Below, piece after piece: positions 16,692-25,473 of a DNA stretch of 64,000 nucleotides. The first letter of the stretch is position 1. The number at the start of each line of letters is the position of its first letter. The position numbers were made by a program, and so were the translations under genes. The DNA is taken from the NCBI RefSeq assembly GCF_017874215.1, contig NZ_JAGGLB010000013.1, positions 181,221-245,220 of the forward strand. The letters are read 5' to 3'. Source of the stretch: Paenibacillus eucommiae. GTDB lineage: Bacteria; Bacillota; Bacilli; Paenibacillales; NBRC-103111. The notes under the pieces are model-generated. The model made no database searches. It was not told where the DNA came from and saw only the letters and a list, made by a program, of their open reading frames with translations.

Positions 16692-17753
16692 TCAAGAAAT
16701 CTCTCCGGTTGTGTCTCCACTTGAGCGTTTGGACAACAATCTCTTAATTACCACAGCTGCTTCTGCTCTGCTTGCCTGAGACTTCGGCACGAATCTATTG
16801 TCGCTTCTGCCATTGATGATGCCTTCACGAACGGCAATCTGTATATCTTTAATCGCCCATTCACTAAAAGAGTGTGCATCCGCAAACGGTATTTCACCTA
16901 TTCCACCTACTGCACCTAATGAACCTTGTTCCTCAAACGTTCCCGCAGAAGCATACCTGCCCGCTCTCATAAGCATAACCGTCATTTCTTCTCTGGTAAC
17001 ATCTTGCTCAGGAGCGAAGCTGCTGTCTGTCCTCCCCTTGATAATTCCTGCGGTGTATGCGCTGCTTACTACTCCAGCATACCAGGAATCCGCCGGTACA
17101 TCCGTAAATGGATTGGGATCAGCCGTTGCTTTCAGTGTCAATGCTCTTGAAATCATCGCAGCAAACTGTGCCCTGGTCACCTTGGCTTCCGGAACGAAAT
17201 GATTTTCATCCATACCATCGATGATGCCCATCGAAGCGAGCAGCTCAATATCCGCTTGCGCCCAGTGCCCAACCAAATCTATGAAGGCTTTGCCCATTGA
17301 GACACTTTTTCCAACGCTTGTTAGGGTGCTCTTCGATTGGTCGGTTACCACCTTCATAGACTCCCATTTCACTGTGGTTTCCCCATGCTTCTTGAGCTTA
17401 AAAGTTAAGGTACCGATGGTCATATTCCCGCTATCTCCAGCTACGCTGCCGATTTTGGTGTGGGCAATGGTAATCTTGTTATTTTTGATGATTGGAGAGA
17501 CAGAGAAGCCATCCATATTTGATTTGGCGCCCAATAATTCAAGCTTGTCAGGATCATAAGAGAATACGGCTTCGTATCCATATACGTTCACGATGTTTTT
17601 TCCGCTCATGGTCAAAGTAACTTTTCCCTCGACAGCTTTACTCACATCCAAAAGAAACATTGGAGCTTGAGCTGTTTCCGCGTTAGCCGTTTCAAAAAAT
17701 TGAACTGGTGAACTAAGTGTAACTATCAGCAGCAAAGCGATCCAAATCCGCAA
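16692..17753 (-). CDS. Surface protein: cohesin domain plus three SLH domains
   Basis: The product has a signal peptide (about 1-25), a cohesin-like domain (about 30-150, with YGYEAVFSYDPDKLELLGA and IGTLTFKLKKHG), and three S-layer homology domains. The SLH domains start near DLVGHWAQADI, FTDVPADSWYAGVV and FADAHSFSEWAI, each followed by an F-x-P-x2-x-V/A-(T/S)-R-A/E motif. SLH domains bind pyruvylated wall polymer, so the protein should display one cohesin on the cell surface, like single-cohesin anchoring proteins of cellulosomes. The next gene upstream encodes a dockerin protein. The ATG at 17759 is only two bases from AAGGAGG; TTG 17753 has eight-base spacing and is preferred. Confidence 0.88.
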   Translation of the reverse strand: MRIWIALLLIVTLSSPVQFFETANAETAQAPMFLLDVSKAVEGKVTLTMSGKNIVNVYGYEAVFSYDPDKLELLGAKSNMDGFSVSPIIKNNKITIAHTKIGSVAGDSGNMTIGTLTFKLKKHGETTVKWESMKVVTDQSKSTLTSVGKSVSMGKAFIDLVGHWAQADIELLASMGIIDGMDENHFVPEAKVTRAQFAAMISRALTLKATADPNPFTDVPADSWYAGVVSSAYTAGIIKGRTDSSFAPEQDVTREEMTVMLMRAGRYASAGTFEEQGSLGAVGGIGEIPFADAHSFSEWAIKDIQIAVREGIINGRSDNRFVPKSQASRAEAAVVIKRLLSKRSSGDTTGEIS

Positions 17754-17920
17754 AATCATCCCCTCCTTATCTCATCCTGCTCCCCAAACTGCTCATGCTT
17801 AGTACTTCTTCTACTTCTCACACTCCATCAAACAGGAGGCAACGCACCCCCTGTTTGATAGTCTACTTAATTCATAACCTGTTATTATATGCTGCTATTT
17901 TATACCGCTATTTTATGATG

Positions 17921-20900
17921 CTACTTTATGATTTTCCTGGCAATAATCACTAGATCCTCGATATCGATTTTGCCATCTCCATTCAGATCGGCTTGCTTGA
18001 TTTGCTCCCAATCCGGACTGCTCGTGTCTTTGCCATAATTAGCGGCCACGATGGCCAAATCGCCGATCGTCACTTTATTATCATGGTTAACATCACCAGG
18101 AAAACCCGATATAACTTGAACGTTAATCGATGACAATGCTGCCGCATATTCAATGCCTTGACCGTCTGCCAAAGTAGCACTGCTGACCTTGATTTCACTT
18201 GTTGCTGCTCGCGATACATGCTTAGCTCTGAACGTGAGCTCGACGATTTCAGCTTGAGCAGTGATCTCGTTGCCTGCTCCTGTACTGGCTAAAATCAATT
18301 GAATACTTCCAACTGGGCTTGTTACAGTCTCAAGCAGACTGACCCCATCTTTGATCGATACAGCCGAAATAAATTCTACGACTGCAGGATCGTAAGTAAG
18401 GAAAATATCCTGTGCATACACCCTTGCAGTAACAACACCTAGACCGTATTTCACTTTAAACATCTCCCCTCCCGAGACCGAGCTTGCCTGAGTCGTTAAG
18501 GAGGTTGCAGGTGCATCGGAGTTAGTCCTGACGTTGATCGCATTTGAGTAATCTGACTGGCCAATTACGTTCACAGACTTTAACTTATAATAGTAGTTCG
18601 TATCTGGGCTGAGTCCGCTGTCTGTATAGGTATTTCCGATAACCGGTGCATCATTCAATTTCGTGTAGCTGCCGCCCTCCGTACTAGATCGGTATACATG
18701 ATAAGAGTCTACAGAATTAGGCTCTTCACTGGTCCAGCCGATGGTGATTTCCTGCGCATTCTTTGTCACTTCAGCCAGGTTTTGCGGTAGGTCAGGTAAA
18801 GTGATGGTGAGTGCCTGCTTATTCTTCACTCGAATCATATCAAAAAATAAATAAGTAGCGCTGCTTGAAGTTTTCAGAACCTTGACCTTATGCGTCCCAT
18901 ACTCCAAATCATTCCTTTGATATACAGTTTGCATCACCTTACTAACTACATTTTCATAAGTATTTACCGTTTTATCCAACAAATCGTCTATATAGACTTC
19001 CATCGTACCGCCATTACGGTCCGTCTCGAAAACAAGATCGATACCCGTGCCTGTGAACGTATACTCGAAATATGCACCTTGCGCAGTCGTATAGTGAATG
19101 TCATCCATATAGTCGCCGATATTCCGTGGATACGGATGGCTGGAAAACCAGTTCGTGTATGAAATAGACGTGTCCGTATCATTGATTAATGCTATGGATG
19201 TCTCTGTAAAATCTGTAGATAGCGCATATAATCTTTGTTCCCCAGGCTGAAAAGCAGCGCTCAACTGCCCACTGGAGCTGTTGTAGCTGGTGCTGATTTG
19301 CTTACCTGTTTCCTTAGATATTTCAGTGACATTATTGGGCTTATCGTTCAAATTGAAGGTGACGGTTTTGCTATTTGCATAGTCTCTGTTCACAACCAGC
19401 ACATAGCTCCTCCCCTCATTGCTAGTGTAATGACTTATTCTCATATTGTCTGTAGTGCTTGCCGGTTTCCAAAAATATCCCTCAGGAAGTGGTGTTAGGT
19501 CGGTTTGCAGGCTGCCGCTCCTATATATATTTTTCAAGTGAAGCTGATTTAAGACCGGCTCCAGCTTGGCAGGCAAATCATCTGCTGTAGTTACAGTCAC
19601 AATCGGAGAAAACTTGGACTCTCCCACACCGTTAGCTGCAGTCACCTTGTAGTAGTAGGTCGTATCTGCCACTAAAGCGCTGTCCGTGAAAGCGGGTTCT
19701 GTTAACGGATTTGTATTCAATCTTGTATACACGCCTGTCGCATTTTCCGCACGATACACGTTGTAAGCATCAATGTTGGATCCTTGCCCGCTCCAAGTAA
19801 GAGCAATTTGGCTCGGGTCGCTGTGATCTGCTGTCAGACTTTTCGGAACAGTAGGAACTGAAATGATAGGCCCCGATCCTATTTCTACCCGCAGCATGTC
19901 AAAGTATAAAGAACCGCCCGTCTTCTTTACGACCTTTATTGTGTGAGTACCTCTGGTTAAATTATTTTTTTGAAATAAGACTTGCTGCTGTTTTGTTGCA
20001 GCGTCTGCATAAGTAGATACGGTAGCTTCTAGCTTATTATCGAGATAAACTTCAACTTCTCCGCCGCTTTGGCCTGTTTCGCCAATAAGCTCAATCCCGG
20101 TTCCAGTAAAGGTGTATTCCATAGAGGCACCACTCGTGGTAGTATAGTGTGCATCCTCTTTCTGGGCATTTTTGGATTGCAGCGACCAGCTTCCGGTATA
20201 AATAATTGTCGTGTCCGTATCATTCACATCTGCACTAGGCTGCAGCTCGAATCCGGCAGGCAGTGCATACAGCTTGCCCTCACCGGGCAAGAATGTCGCG
20301 CTTACCTCACCTGTTGTGCTGGAATAGTTTGTACTTTCCTCGGAGCCAGTCTCTTTGGAGACTTCCGTAATGGTGACAGGTTTCGCAGGCAAGGTGAAGG
20401 ACAGGGTTTTGCTGTTGATATGGTCTCTATTTACTACCATAATATAGTTTCGTCCTTGAGCATTGGCAAAGTGTGATATCAGCAAATTATCATTTGTACT
20501 TGGTTTCCAGAAATAGTCCGGCGGAATTGCCACAGTCCCAGCGGGCACGCTGCCATTAACATAGACGTTCAGCGATGTGAGACCCATCAAAGTCGGTCCT
20601 AAAGCTGTAACTTCTGCACCCAACTGGCTGGCTGGAGCGTACAGATCCGTCTTGTTTCCTGTTTTATCTATGATCGCGGGTTTGAAATCAAAGCCAGGAA
20701 TGTTAGGTTGAAACCATGTAAACCAATACACCCCTTTAACACCATAGGCCAGAGAATTATACATGTGCCATCTTAACTCATTGGCATTAGGCCTGCGCAA
20801 ATCATTGCCAAGCCCCACGGACTGCAGATAGAGCGCTGTCTTCACATGCGTCTGCAATCCGATAGTTCTTAGATCTCTCATATCCAAATAAAAATTGCCA

Positions 20901-21532
20901 TCAATAGCGGTCCCGGTTCCTACAAACGGATAGCGGTCCATCGTCAAATACTTTAAATTACGTGCGTCAACTTCATTTACCCATGTTTTTAGATAAGTCG
21001 TATATGTCGTTCCCGGCACTCCATTGCTGGGAAATAGATTAACATTCGATTGCGAGTCAGGATCGTTATATAGAAATCGCTTATAGACATATGCGGCTCT
21101 TGAAAGTGCAGCCATCCCCGGCTCGTCAATAATATAATATCCGCTGGTTGCAGGATGATCTTTATAGGTGCTGGCGATCGCATCGATATCTTGATTCGTT
21201 GCGCTGTTCATCAGAAATCCGCTTCGCTCATCGGAAACTTGTATTGTAATCCCTCTTGCTTCTGCTAAGTCAAGCGCTGTCTTCATATGCTCGATCGTTT
21301 TAAATTGAGTGTCATTAGGATAAAAGGACTGAATTAGATTTACATGCGCATCTTTTAAATAATCGTATTGTGCTGCATTCGTATAGGGCCAAGTCGGCAT
21401 AAAAAATGCGCCAATCTGAAATTCATCGTCAGTGGCTGCATGCGCAGCATTCGCGAATGAAAAGGAAATTGCCGCAATACTAACGAGGAAGGTGATGAGC
21501 AGTGTACATAGTCCTGTTCTTTTTTTTCTCAT
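17921..21532 (-). CDS. Secreted glycoside-hydrolase-like protein with FN3, cohesin and dockerin domains
   Basis: A 1203-residue exported protein. Signal peptide about 1-33; a TIM-barrel-like glycosidase domain about 36-320 with an IDEP motif (Glu137) as likely catalytic acid. Then come two copies of a 315-residue block (about 336-650 and 683-1003), each an Ig-like beta domain, a jelly-roll carbohydrate-binding domain (EYTFTGTGI...) and a fibronectin III domain. A cohesin-like domain follows (about 1008-1142), then a C-terminal type I dockerin with two calcium loops (DVNHDNKVTIGD and DLNGDGKIDIED). The substrate is unknown. The start follows AAAGGAG by eight bases, with a CcpA-type site just upstream and a divergent AraC regulator gene. 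Confidence 0.88.
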   Translation of the reverse strand: MRKKRTGLCTLLITFLVSIAAISFSFANAAHAATDDEFQIGAFFMPTWPYTNAAQYDYLKDAHVNLIQSFYPNDTQFKTIEHMKTALDLAEARGITIQVSDERSGFLMNSATNQDIDAIASTYKDHPATSGYYIIDEPGMAALSRAAYVYKRFLYNDPDSQSNVNLFPSNGVPGTTYTTYLKTWVNEVDARNLKYLTMDRYPFVGTGTAIDGNFYLDMRDLRTIGLQTHVKTALYLQSVGLGNDLRRPNANELRWHMYNSLAYGVKGVYWFTWFQPNIPGFDFKPAIIDKTGNKTDLYAPASQLGAEVTALGPTLMGLTSLNVYVNGSVPAGTVAIPPDYFWKPSTNDNLLISHFANAQGRNYIMVVNRDHINSKTLSFTLPAKPVTITEVSKETGSEESTNYSSTTGEVSATFLPGEGKLYALPAGFELQPSADVNDTDTTIIYTGSWSLQSKNAQKEDAHYTTTSGASMEYTFTGTGIELIGETGQSGGEVEVYLDNKLEATVSTYADAATKQQQVLFQKNNLTRGTHTIKVVKKTGGSLYFDMLRVEIGSGPIISVPTVPKSLTADHSDPSQIALTWSGQGSNIDAYNVYRAENATGVYTRLNTNPLTEPAFTDSALVADTTYYYKVTAANGVGESKFSPIVTVTTADDLPAKLEPVLNQLHLKNIYRSGSLQTDLTPLPEGYFWKPASTTDNMRISHYTSNEGRSYVLVVNRDYANSKTVTFNLNDKPNNVTEISKETGKQISTSYNSSSGQLSAAFQPGEQRLYALSTDFTETSIALINDTDTSISYTNWFSSHPYPRNIGDYMDDIHYTTAQGAYFEYTFTGTGIDLVFETDRNGGTMEVYIDDLLDKTVNTYENVVSKVMQTVYQRNDLEYGTHKVKVLKTSSSATYLFFDMIRVKNKQALTITLPDLPQNLAEVTKNAQEITIGWTSEEPNSVDSYHVYRSSTEGGSYTKLNDAPVIGNTYTDSGLSPDTNYYYKLKSVNVIGQSDYSNAINVRTNSDAPATSLTTQASSVSGGEMFKVKYGLGVVTARVYAQDIFLTYDPAVVEFISAVSIKDGVSLLETVTSPVGSIQLILASTGAGNEITAQAEIVELTFRAKHVSRAATSEIKVSSATLADGQGIEYAAALSSINVQVISGFPGDVNHDNKVTIGDLAIVAANYGKDTSSPDWEQIKQADLNGDGKIDIEDLVIIARKIIK

Positions 21533-21562
21533 TTAATTCGCTCCTTTATTTAGCAATATTTT

Positions 21563-21576
21563 TTAAAGCGCTTTCA
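21563..21576 (-). promoter_or_regulatory. Catabolite-responsive element upstream of the dockerin glycosidase
   Basis: On the minus strand TGAAAGCGCTTTAA matches the cre consensus TGWAANCGNTNWCA at 13 of 14 positions. It lies 31-44 bases before the start codon, in a 300-base divergent intergenic region that otherwise shows no clear promoter. Confidence 0.65.
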
Positions 21577-21836
21577 GTTTGTGCAAGTGCATCGATTTTG
21601 CCTATGGAAATCACCCCTCCACTCCTCATTTTTTCACCCGAAAAAAGATGTTGTTTTACTAAGCTGCTATTAGTTATTTGTCTTAATTAAGTGTACAATA
21701 TAGAGTGTAATCCGTCATTGCACTGTGTATCACACTTTACAATCATTTGATCATGATGTATGGGCACTAATGTTCATAGTTACACATTGTAATTGAACTA
21801 TGTTGACATACTTACATACAAACGAGGTGAATGGGA

Positions 21837-22688
21837 TTGAAAATACGGATCAGCAACACACTGACGATTAGTGAAACCGATGAACTCCCCAAGGGCGGCA
21901 TTCATGTAAATACCTTCGAAATCTTATATATCACCAAAGGAACTGCAAAATTTCATTGGGCTGATCATTGCTGCGAAACAGTGGCTCCTGCTATTTTTTT
22001 AGTTTCTCCATCCACACCGCATATGGTAGAAAGCATAGGCAAGGAAATCAGCACCTTTTTTCTGGAAATAACGGAAATGAATGATCACTTCTTCACTACA
22101 TCTATTGTAGACAGCTGGAATATGATGCAATCCCAAGAGCCAACCGCCTCTAGTGCTTATTTCCATACCGCGATTCAACACTCCTTAGATTTTATTTGCC
22201 AACTTATCCATACATACGAAGCTATGCAGCATGAAAACCTCCAGCAGATCTGTTTGCTCGAAGTTCAAAAGATTTTCAAATTGATTGCCTATATTCTTAT
22301 CTACACCTCCAACCAGGCCCACAGCCCAGATGAGAGAAAATGGAGTACACACGAAACCATCGATATCCTTAAAAATTATATGGAGTGGCGATACATAGAC
22401 GATATCACGCTCAAAATGTTGTCCCAAATGGTGAATTTCAACCCTTCCTATCTGGTTCGTATTTTTAAAGAACGTACGCAGTACACTCCTATCGAATATT
22501 TGCAGCTGCTCCGCATGAACGCGGCAGAAAGCTATCTAACAAGAACTAACCTTCCTCTGCAAAAAATCATAGAAAAGACAGGCTTCAACAGTGTGCACTA
22601 TTTTTGCCGGCTCTTTAAAAAAAAATATGGAGAGAGCCCCATCCAATGGCGTAAAAACAATGTTAGAGAATTGTTACCCTGCACTTAA
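21837..22688 (+). CDS. AraC-family transcription regulator
   Basis: A 283-residue regulator with an N-terminal cupin sensing domain (EILYITKGTAKFHWADH) and a C-terminal double helix-turn-helix. The latter contains ITLKMLSQMVNFNPSYLVRIFKERTQYTPIEYL and IIEKTGFNSVHYFCRLFKKKYGESPIQW, the AraC signature. The ATG at 21831 is one base from the GAGGTG site; TTG 21837 has proper spacing and is preferred. It is divergent from the dockerin-glycosidase gene and so is its likely sugar-responsive regulator (inference). Confidence 0.93.
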   Translation: MKIRISNTLTISETDELPKGGIHVNTFEILYITKGTAKFHWADHCCETVAPAIFLVSPSTPHMVESIGKEISTFFLEITEMNDHFFTTSIVDSWNMMQSQEPTASSAYFHTAIQHSLDFICQLIHTYEAMQHENLQQICLLEVQKIFKLIAYILIYTSNQAHSPDERKWSTHETIDILKNYMEWRYIDDITLKMLSQMVNFNPSYLVRIFKERTQYTPIEYLQLLRMNAAESYLTRTNLPLQKIIEKTGFNSVHYFCRLFKKKYGESPIQWRKNNVRELLPCT

Positions 22689-22962
22689 CCGTAAGTTAAA
22701 CTACTAGATGTACGATTCACGCTCAAATAATTGCATGTTCGATAGCGCTTACATAAGGAAAACACTAGAGAGCGTTACGAGAAGAAATGGCTATGGGCTC
22801 CAGCCACTGTTAGAGATTTGTTCCCTTGAATGAAATCTTTAAATGCGGGCGCTCAAGCTCTTCCACCCACAGCCGTTCCCTCTCTCAGCCTACAAAGCGC
22901 AGAACAAAACCATTCTCAAACGGACAGCCCGCTAGGAATGAAGAGCTGAGCGGATCTGCTAC

Positions 22963-23151
22963 TTTAGCGATGTTTTTCATCGTTAAAAGCACCAGGTCCG
23001 CTTCCCAACCTTACTTTAACAATGAAAAACATCGTAAAATCCCTTTTTCCCACCCACAGAGGCCATCCGTCCTCTTTTAGCCATGAAAAACATCGTTAAC
23101 GTGACGGATTACCTGGAAACACTTCCTTTAACGATTAAAAACATCGTTAAG
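22963..23151. repeat. AACGATG hairpin repeats, locus 2 (four copies)
   Basis: Copies lie at 22963-22987 (TTTTT loop), 23015-23038, 23077-23099 and 23126-23151 (AAAAA-type loops). The flank CTGAGCGGATCTGCTAC before the first copy and AAAAGCACCAGG after it reappear near 63818-63882, so the repeat unit is longer than the hairpin. Confidence 0.85.
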
Positions 23152-23375
23152 TGAAGCTCACTCTCCCATTTCGGGGGGAGGCGGGCGCTAATTGGTGGCT
23201 ACTTGGACTACTACTTCGGTTGCTACTTTGGGCGCTACCTTGCTACACTGCTACTATCACTCTTCTGCCCTCATCCTCCCCACATCCCTTCTCTCTCAGA
23301 TTCAAAATGCCGAACATGCCAAACATGCAAACTCCAACGGACTGTCAGCAGAAAACTTGCTTTCCAACTTGCCTT

Positions 23376-23400
23376 CCTGAGGGAAAGGGATAGTGACCAT
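23376..23400 (+). repeat. Dispersed motif GAGGGAAMGGGATAGTG
   Basis: CCTGAGGGAAAGGGATAGTG is found here, with near-identical copies at 51668-51692 (plus) and 50244-50262 (minus), all in gene-free DNA. Confidence 0.6.
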
Positions 23401-23541
23401 ATAGAAAAACTACACTTCCTTTTCGCTTCCCTTGGAGCAGGAATGACAATACCAATTACTTTATCCCTGCAAAGCTACACCGTATGACAGATAAATTATT
23501 CACTCCAGGCTTCAACCAGAAACGTAAACGTTCTACCAAGC

Positions 23542-23580
23542 ACCAAAAAGCCTGCAGCCTTCAAGGCGGCATACAGGCTT
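23542..23580 (-). terminator. Terminator of the ABC-transporter/catabolic operon
   Basis: On the minus strand AAGCCTG / CAGGCTT with an inner CCTT/AAGG pairing is followed by TTTTTGG, 30 bases after the last permease gene. Confidence 0.8.
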
Positions 23581-23610
23581 ATTATCAGCTGCGTTGCTAG
23601 ACGTCAGCGT

Positions 23611-24456
23611 TCAACCCTTTAGGGCACCGACGGAAATACCTTTGACAAAGAAACGTTGAAACACGATAAAGAAAATCAGCATGGGAATGAAGGCTACCGT
23701 CGCACCTGCCATGGCAAGTCCCAGATTAGTGGCTCCCAAGCCTTGGGACAAGCGGGATACGGCAACAGGCAGTGTCAGCATGTGCTCCTTGTCCGAAATG
23801 ACCAGCTGCCACAGGTATTCATTCCATCCGGCGACAAAAGAAAAGATACCGATCGCTCCAATCGCCGGCTTGGCCATCGGCACAACTACCATTGTAAATG
23901 TCCTGATTTCATTGGCCCCATCTATTCTCGCCGCCTCAAGCAGCTCGTTAGGTACCGATTGCATATATTGCTTCACAAGAAAGACTCCCAGCGGATATGC
24001 CAGAAAAGGAACGATCAGCCCCGCATATGAATTGATCCAGTCCAGCTTAGTAATCATCAGAAACAGCGGGATCAGCAGCACCTGATGCGGGAGCATCATC
24101 GTGCCCAGCATCAGCCAGAAAAGAAACTTCTTGCCGACAAACTGCTTCTTGCCAAAGGCATAACCGGCCATGGTACTCGTAATAATCGCTCCGAGTGAAA
24201 TGCAGCCCGCAGTGAACAGGCTGTTGAATAACCAGCGCAAAGTTGGTTTGTCCGTAAACAAATCCTTGTAGTTTTCCAGCGTCGGCATCGCCGGAAACCA
24301 CTCTGGAGGAACGCTCATAGCGGACAGCTGGATCTTGAAAGAACCGGTGATCATCCAGTACAGCGGCATAATCGCAACTATGGCAATCACCGTAATCATC
24401 ACCAGGCCAATGACCCTCAGGACATTTTCCGGTACACTTAAATTTTTACTCTCCAT
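23611..24456 (-). CDS. Carbohydrate ABC transporter permease (MalG-type, CUT1)
   Basis: A 281-residue inner-membrane protein with six helices. The EAA loop for ATPase contact, ELLEAARIDGANEIRTFTMVVVPMAKPAIG, is clear. It pairs with the MalF-type permease encoded 24 bases upstream and the lipoprotein binding protein. It is the last gene of the operon and is followed by a strong terminator. The substrate is unknown. Confidence 0.95.
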   Translation of the reverse strand: MESKNLSVPENVLRVIGLVMITVIAIVAIMPLYWMITGSFKIQLSAMSVPPEWFPAMPTLENYKDLFTDKPTLRWLFNSLFTAGCISLGAIITSTMAGYAFGKKQFVGKKFLFWLMLGTMMLPHQVLLIPLFLMITKLDWINSYAGLIVPFLAYPLGVFLVKQYMQSVPNELLEAARIDGANEIRTFTMVVVPMAKPAIGAIGIFSFVAGWNEYLWQLVISDKEHMLTLPVAVSRLSQGLGATNLGLAMAGATVAFIPMLIFFIVFQRFFVKGISVGALKG

Positions 24457-24480
24457 AACGTTCTTCCCCGCTTCACATAG

Positions 24481-25359
24481 TTAGTAATCCGTATCCTGAC
24501 CGAAAAAACGGAACTGAATCCAAGATATGATCCCGATCACGAAAATCAACACCAGGCCAATGGCTGAAGCATATCCGAAATTAAAAAACTCGAAAGCAGT
24601 TTCATACATGCGGTATACAATCGTCTGGGTCCCATTAGCTGGTCCCCCCTTGGTAAGCAGCAGCACCACGACGAACACCTGAAAAACGCCAATAATCTGT
24701 GTCACCGTGACAAACAGTGTGGTAGGCTTCAGAAGCGGCAGCGTAATGCGGAAAAATCGCGCGCGCGAATTGGCCCCATCGATCATAGCAGCTTCGTACA
24801 AGTCGATAGGAATGCCTCCGAGTCCAGCTAGAAACAAGATGACAGGCTGCCCAAGTGTAAAGGAAACGACCACCAACATAATCATGATTAATGCGGACGA
24901 GGGTGTGCCGAGCCATGCCACCGGTTCCATGCCCAAGAGGCCGATCAAATAATTCAGCAGACCGTAGCTCGGGTGCAGAATCCACAGCCAAACCATCGAC
25001 AGTACAACACCACTAGCTACAACGGGTAAATAAAAGGCGACTCGGTAAAAGCCCTGAGCCCAGCGAGCCAACGGAAACACCACCACCGAAATCAGCAGGG
25101 AAACGATGACGATAGTTGGCACACCGCCAACGACAATAAGAACCGTATTCATCAATGCTTTCCAGAACACTTTGTCCTCAGCAAGCTTTATGAAATTGTC
25201 TAAACCGACAAATGTTTTCTCTCTCAGTCCAACTTCGTAAAAACTGAAGCCAAGCCCTTGAATTAAGGGAATCAAAGTAAAGATGACAAAAAAGAAATAA
25301 GCGGGAAACAGGAAGAAATAACCCCATCTTCCTTCATACAGCCGTTTGAAGAGCACCAT
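24481..25359 (-). CDS. Carbohydrate ABC transporter permease (MalF-type, CUT1)
   Basis: A 292-residue permease with six helices and the EAA motif DLYEAAMIDGANSRARFFRITLPLLKPTTLF. The start was moved to ATG 25359, eight bases after GAAGGGG. No ATP-binding subunit gene is found in this operon, so the importer probably uses a shared MsmX-type ATPase, as many Firmicute CUT1 systems do. Confidence 0.95.
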   Translation of the reverse strand: MVLFKRLYEGRWGYFFLFPAYFFFVIFTLIPLIQGLGFSFYEVGLREKTFVGLDNFIKLAEDKVFWKALMNTVLIVVGGVPTIVIVSLLISVVVFPLARWAQGFYRVAFYLPVVASGVVLSMVWLWILHPSYGLLNYLIGLLGMEPVAWLGTPSSALIMIMLVVVSFTLGQPVILFLAGLGGIPIDLYEAAMIDGANSRARFFRITLPLLKPTTLFVTVTQIIGVFQVFVVVLLLTKGGPANGTQTIVYRMYETAFEFFNFGYASAIGLVLIFVIGIISWIQFRFFGQDTDY

Positions 25360-25473
25360 TTGATCAACCCCTTCCATTCACATCCAGGAAATAAGGACCG
25401 GTGCGCATTCGCCACCAGCCCCGCATTGTCTTACCACCATGCCAAGCTGATATATAAGATATAAGATAAGTAC

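Larger units (their letters stand above)
22689..23610. other. Gene-free stretch (about 920 bases) with dispersed repeats
   Basis: No gene is supported; the short frames here have no ribosome site. The stretch holds four copies of the AACGATG hairpin (22963-23151), one GAGGGAAAGGGATAGTG motif (23376-23400), an ACTACTACTTC-like low-complexity stretch (about 23195-23260) and the terminator of the ABC operon. Confidence 0.5.

Noticed and set aside
22741..22754. cre-like site CGATAGCGCTTACA
   Set aside because: Two mismatches, and it lies downstream of the AraC gene with no adjacent target.
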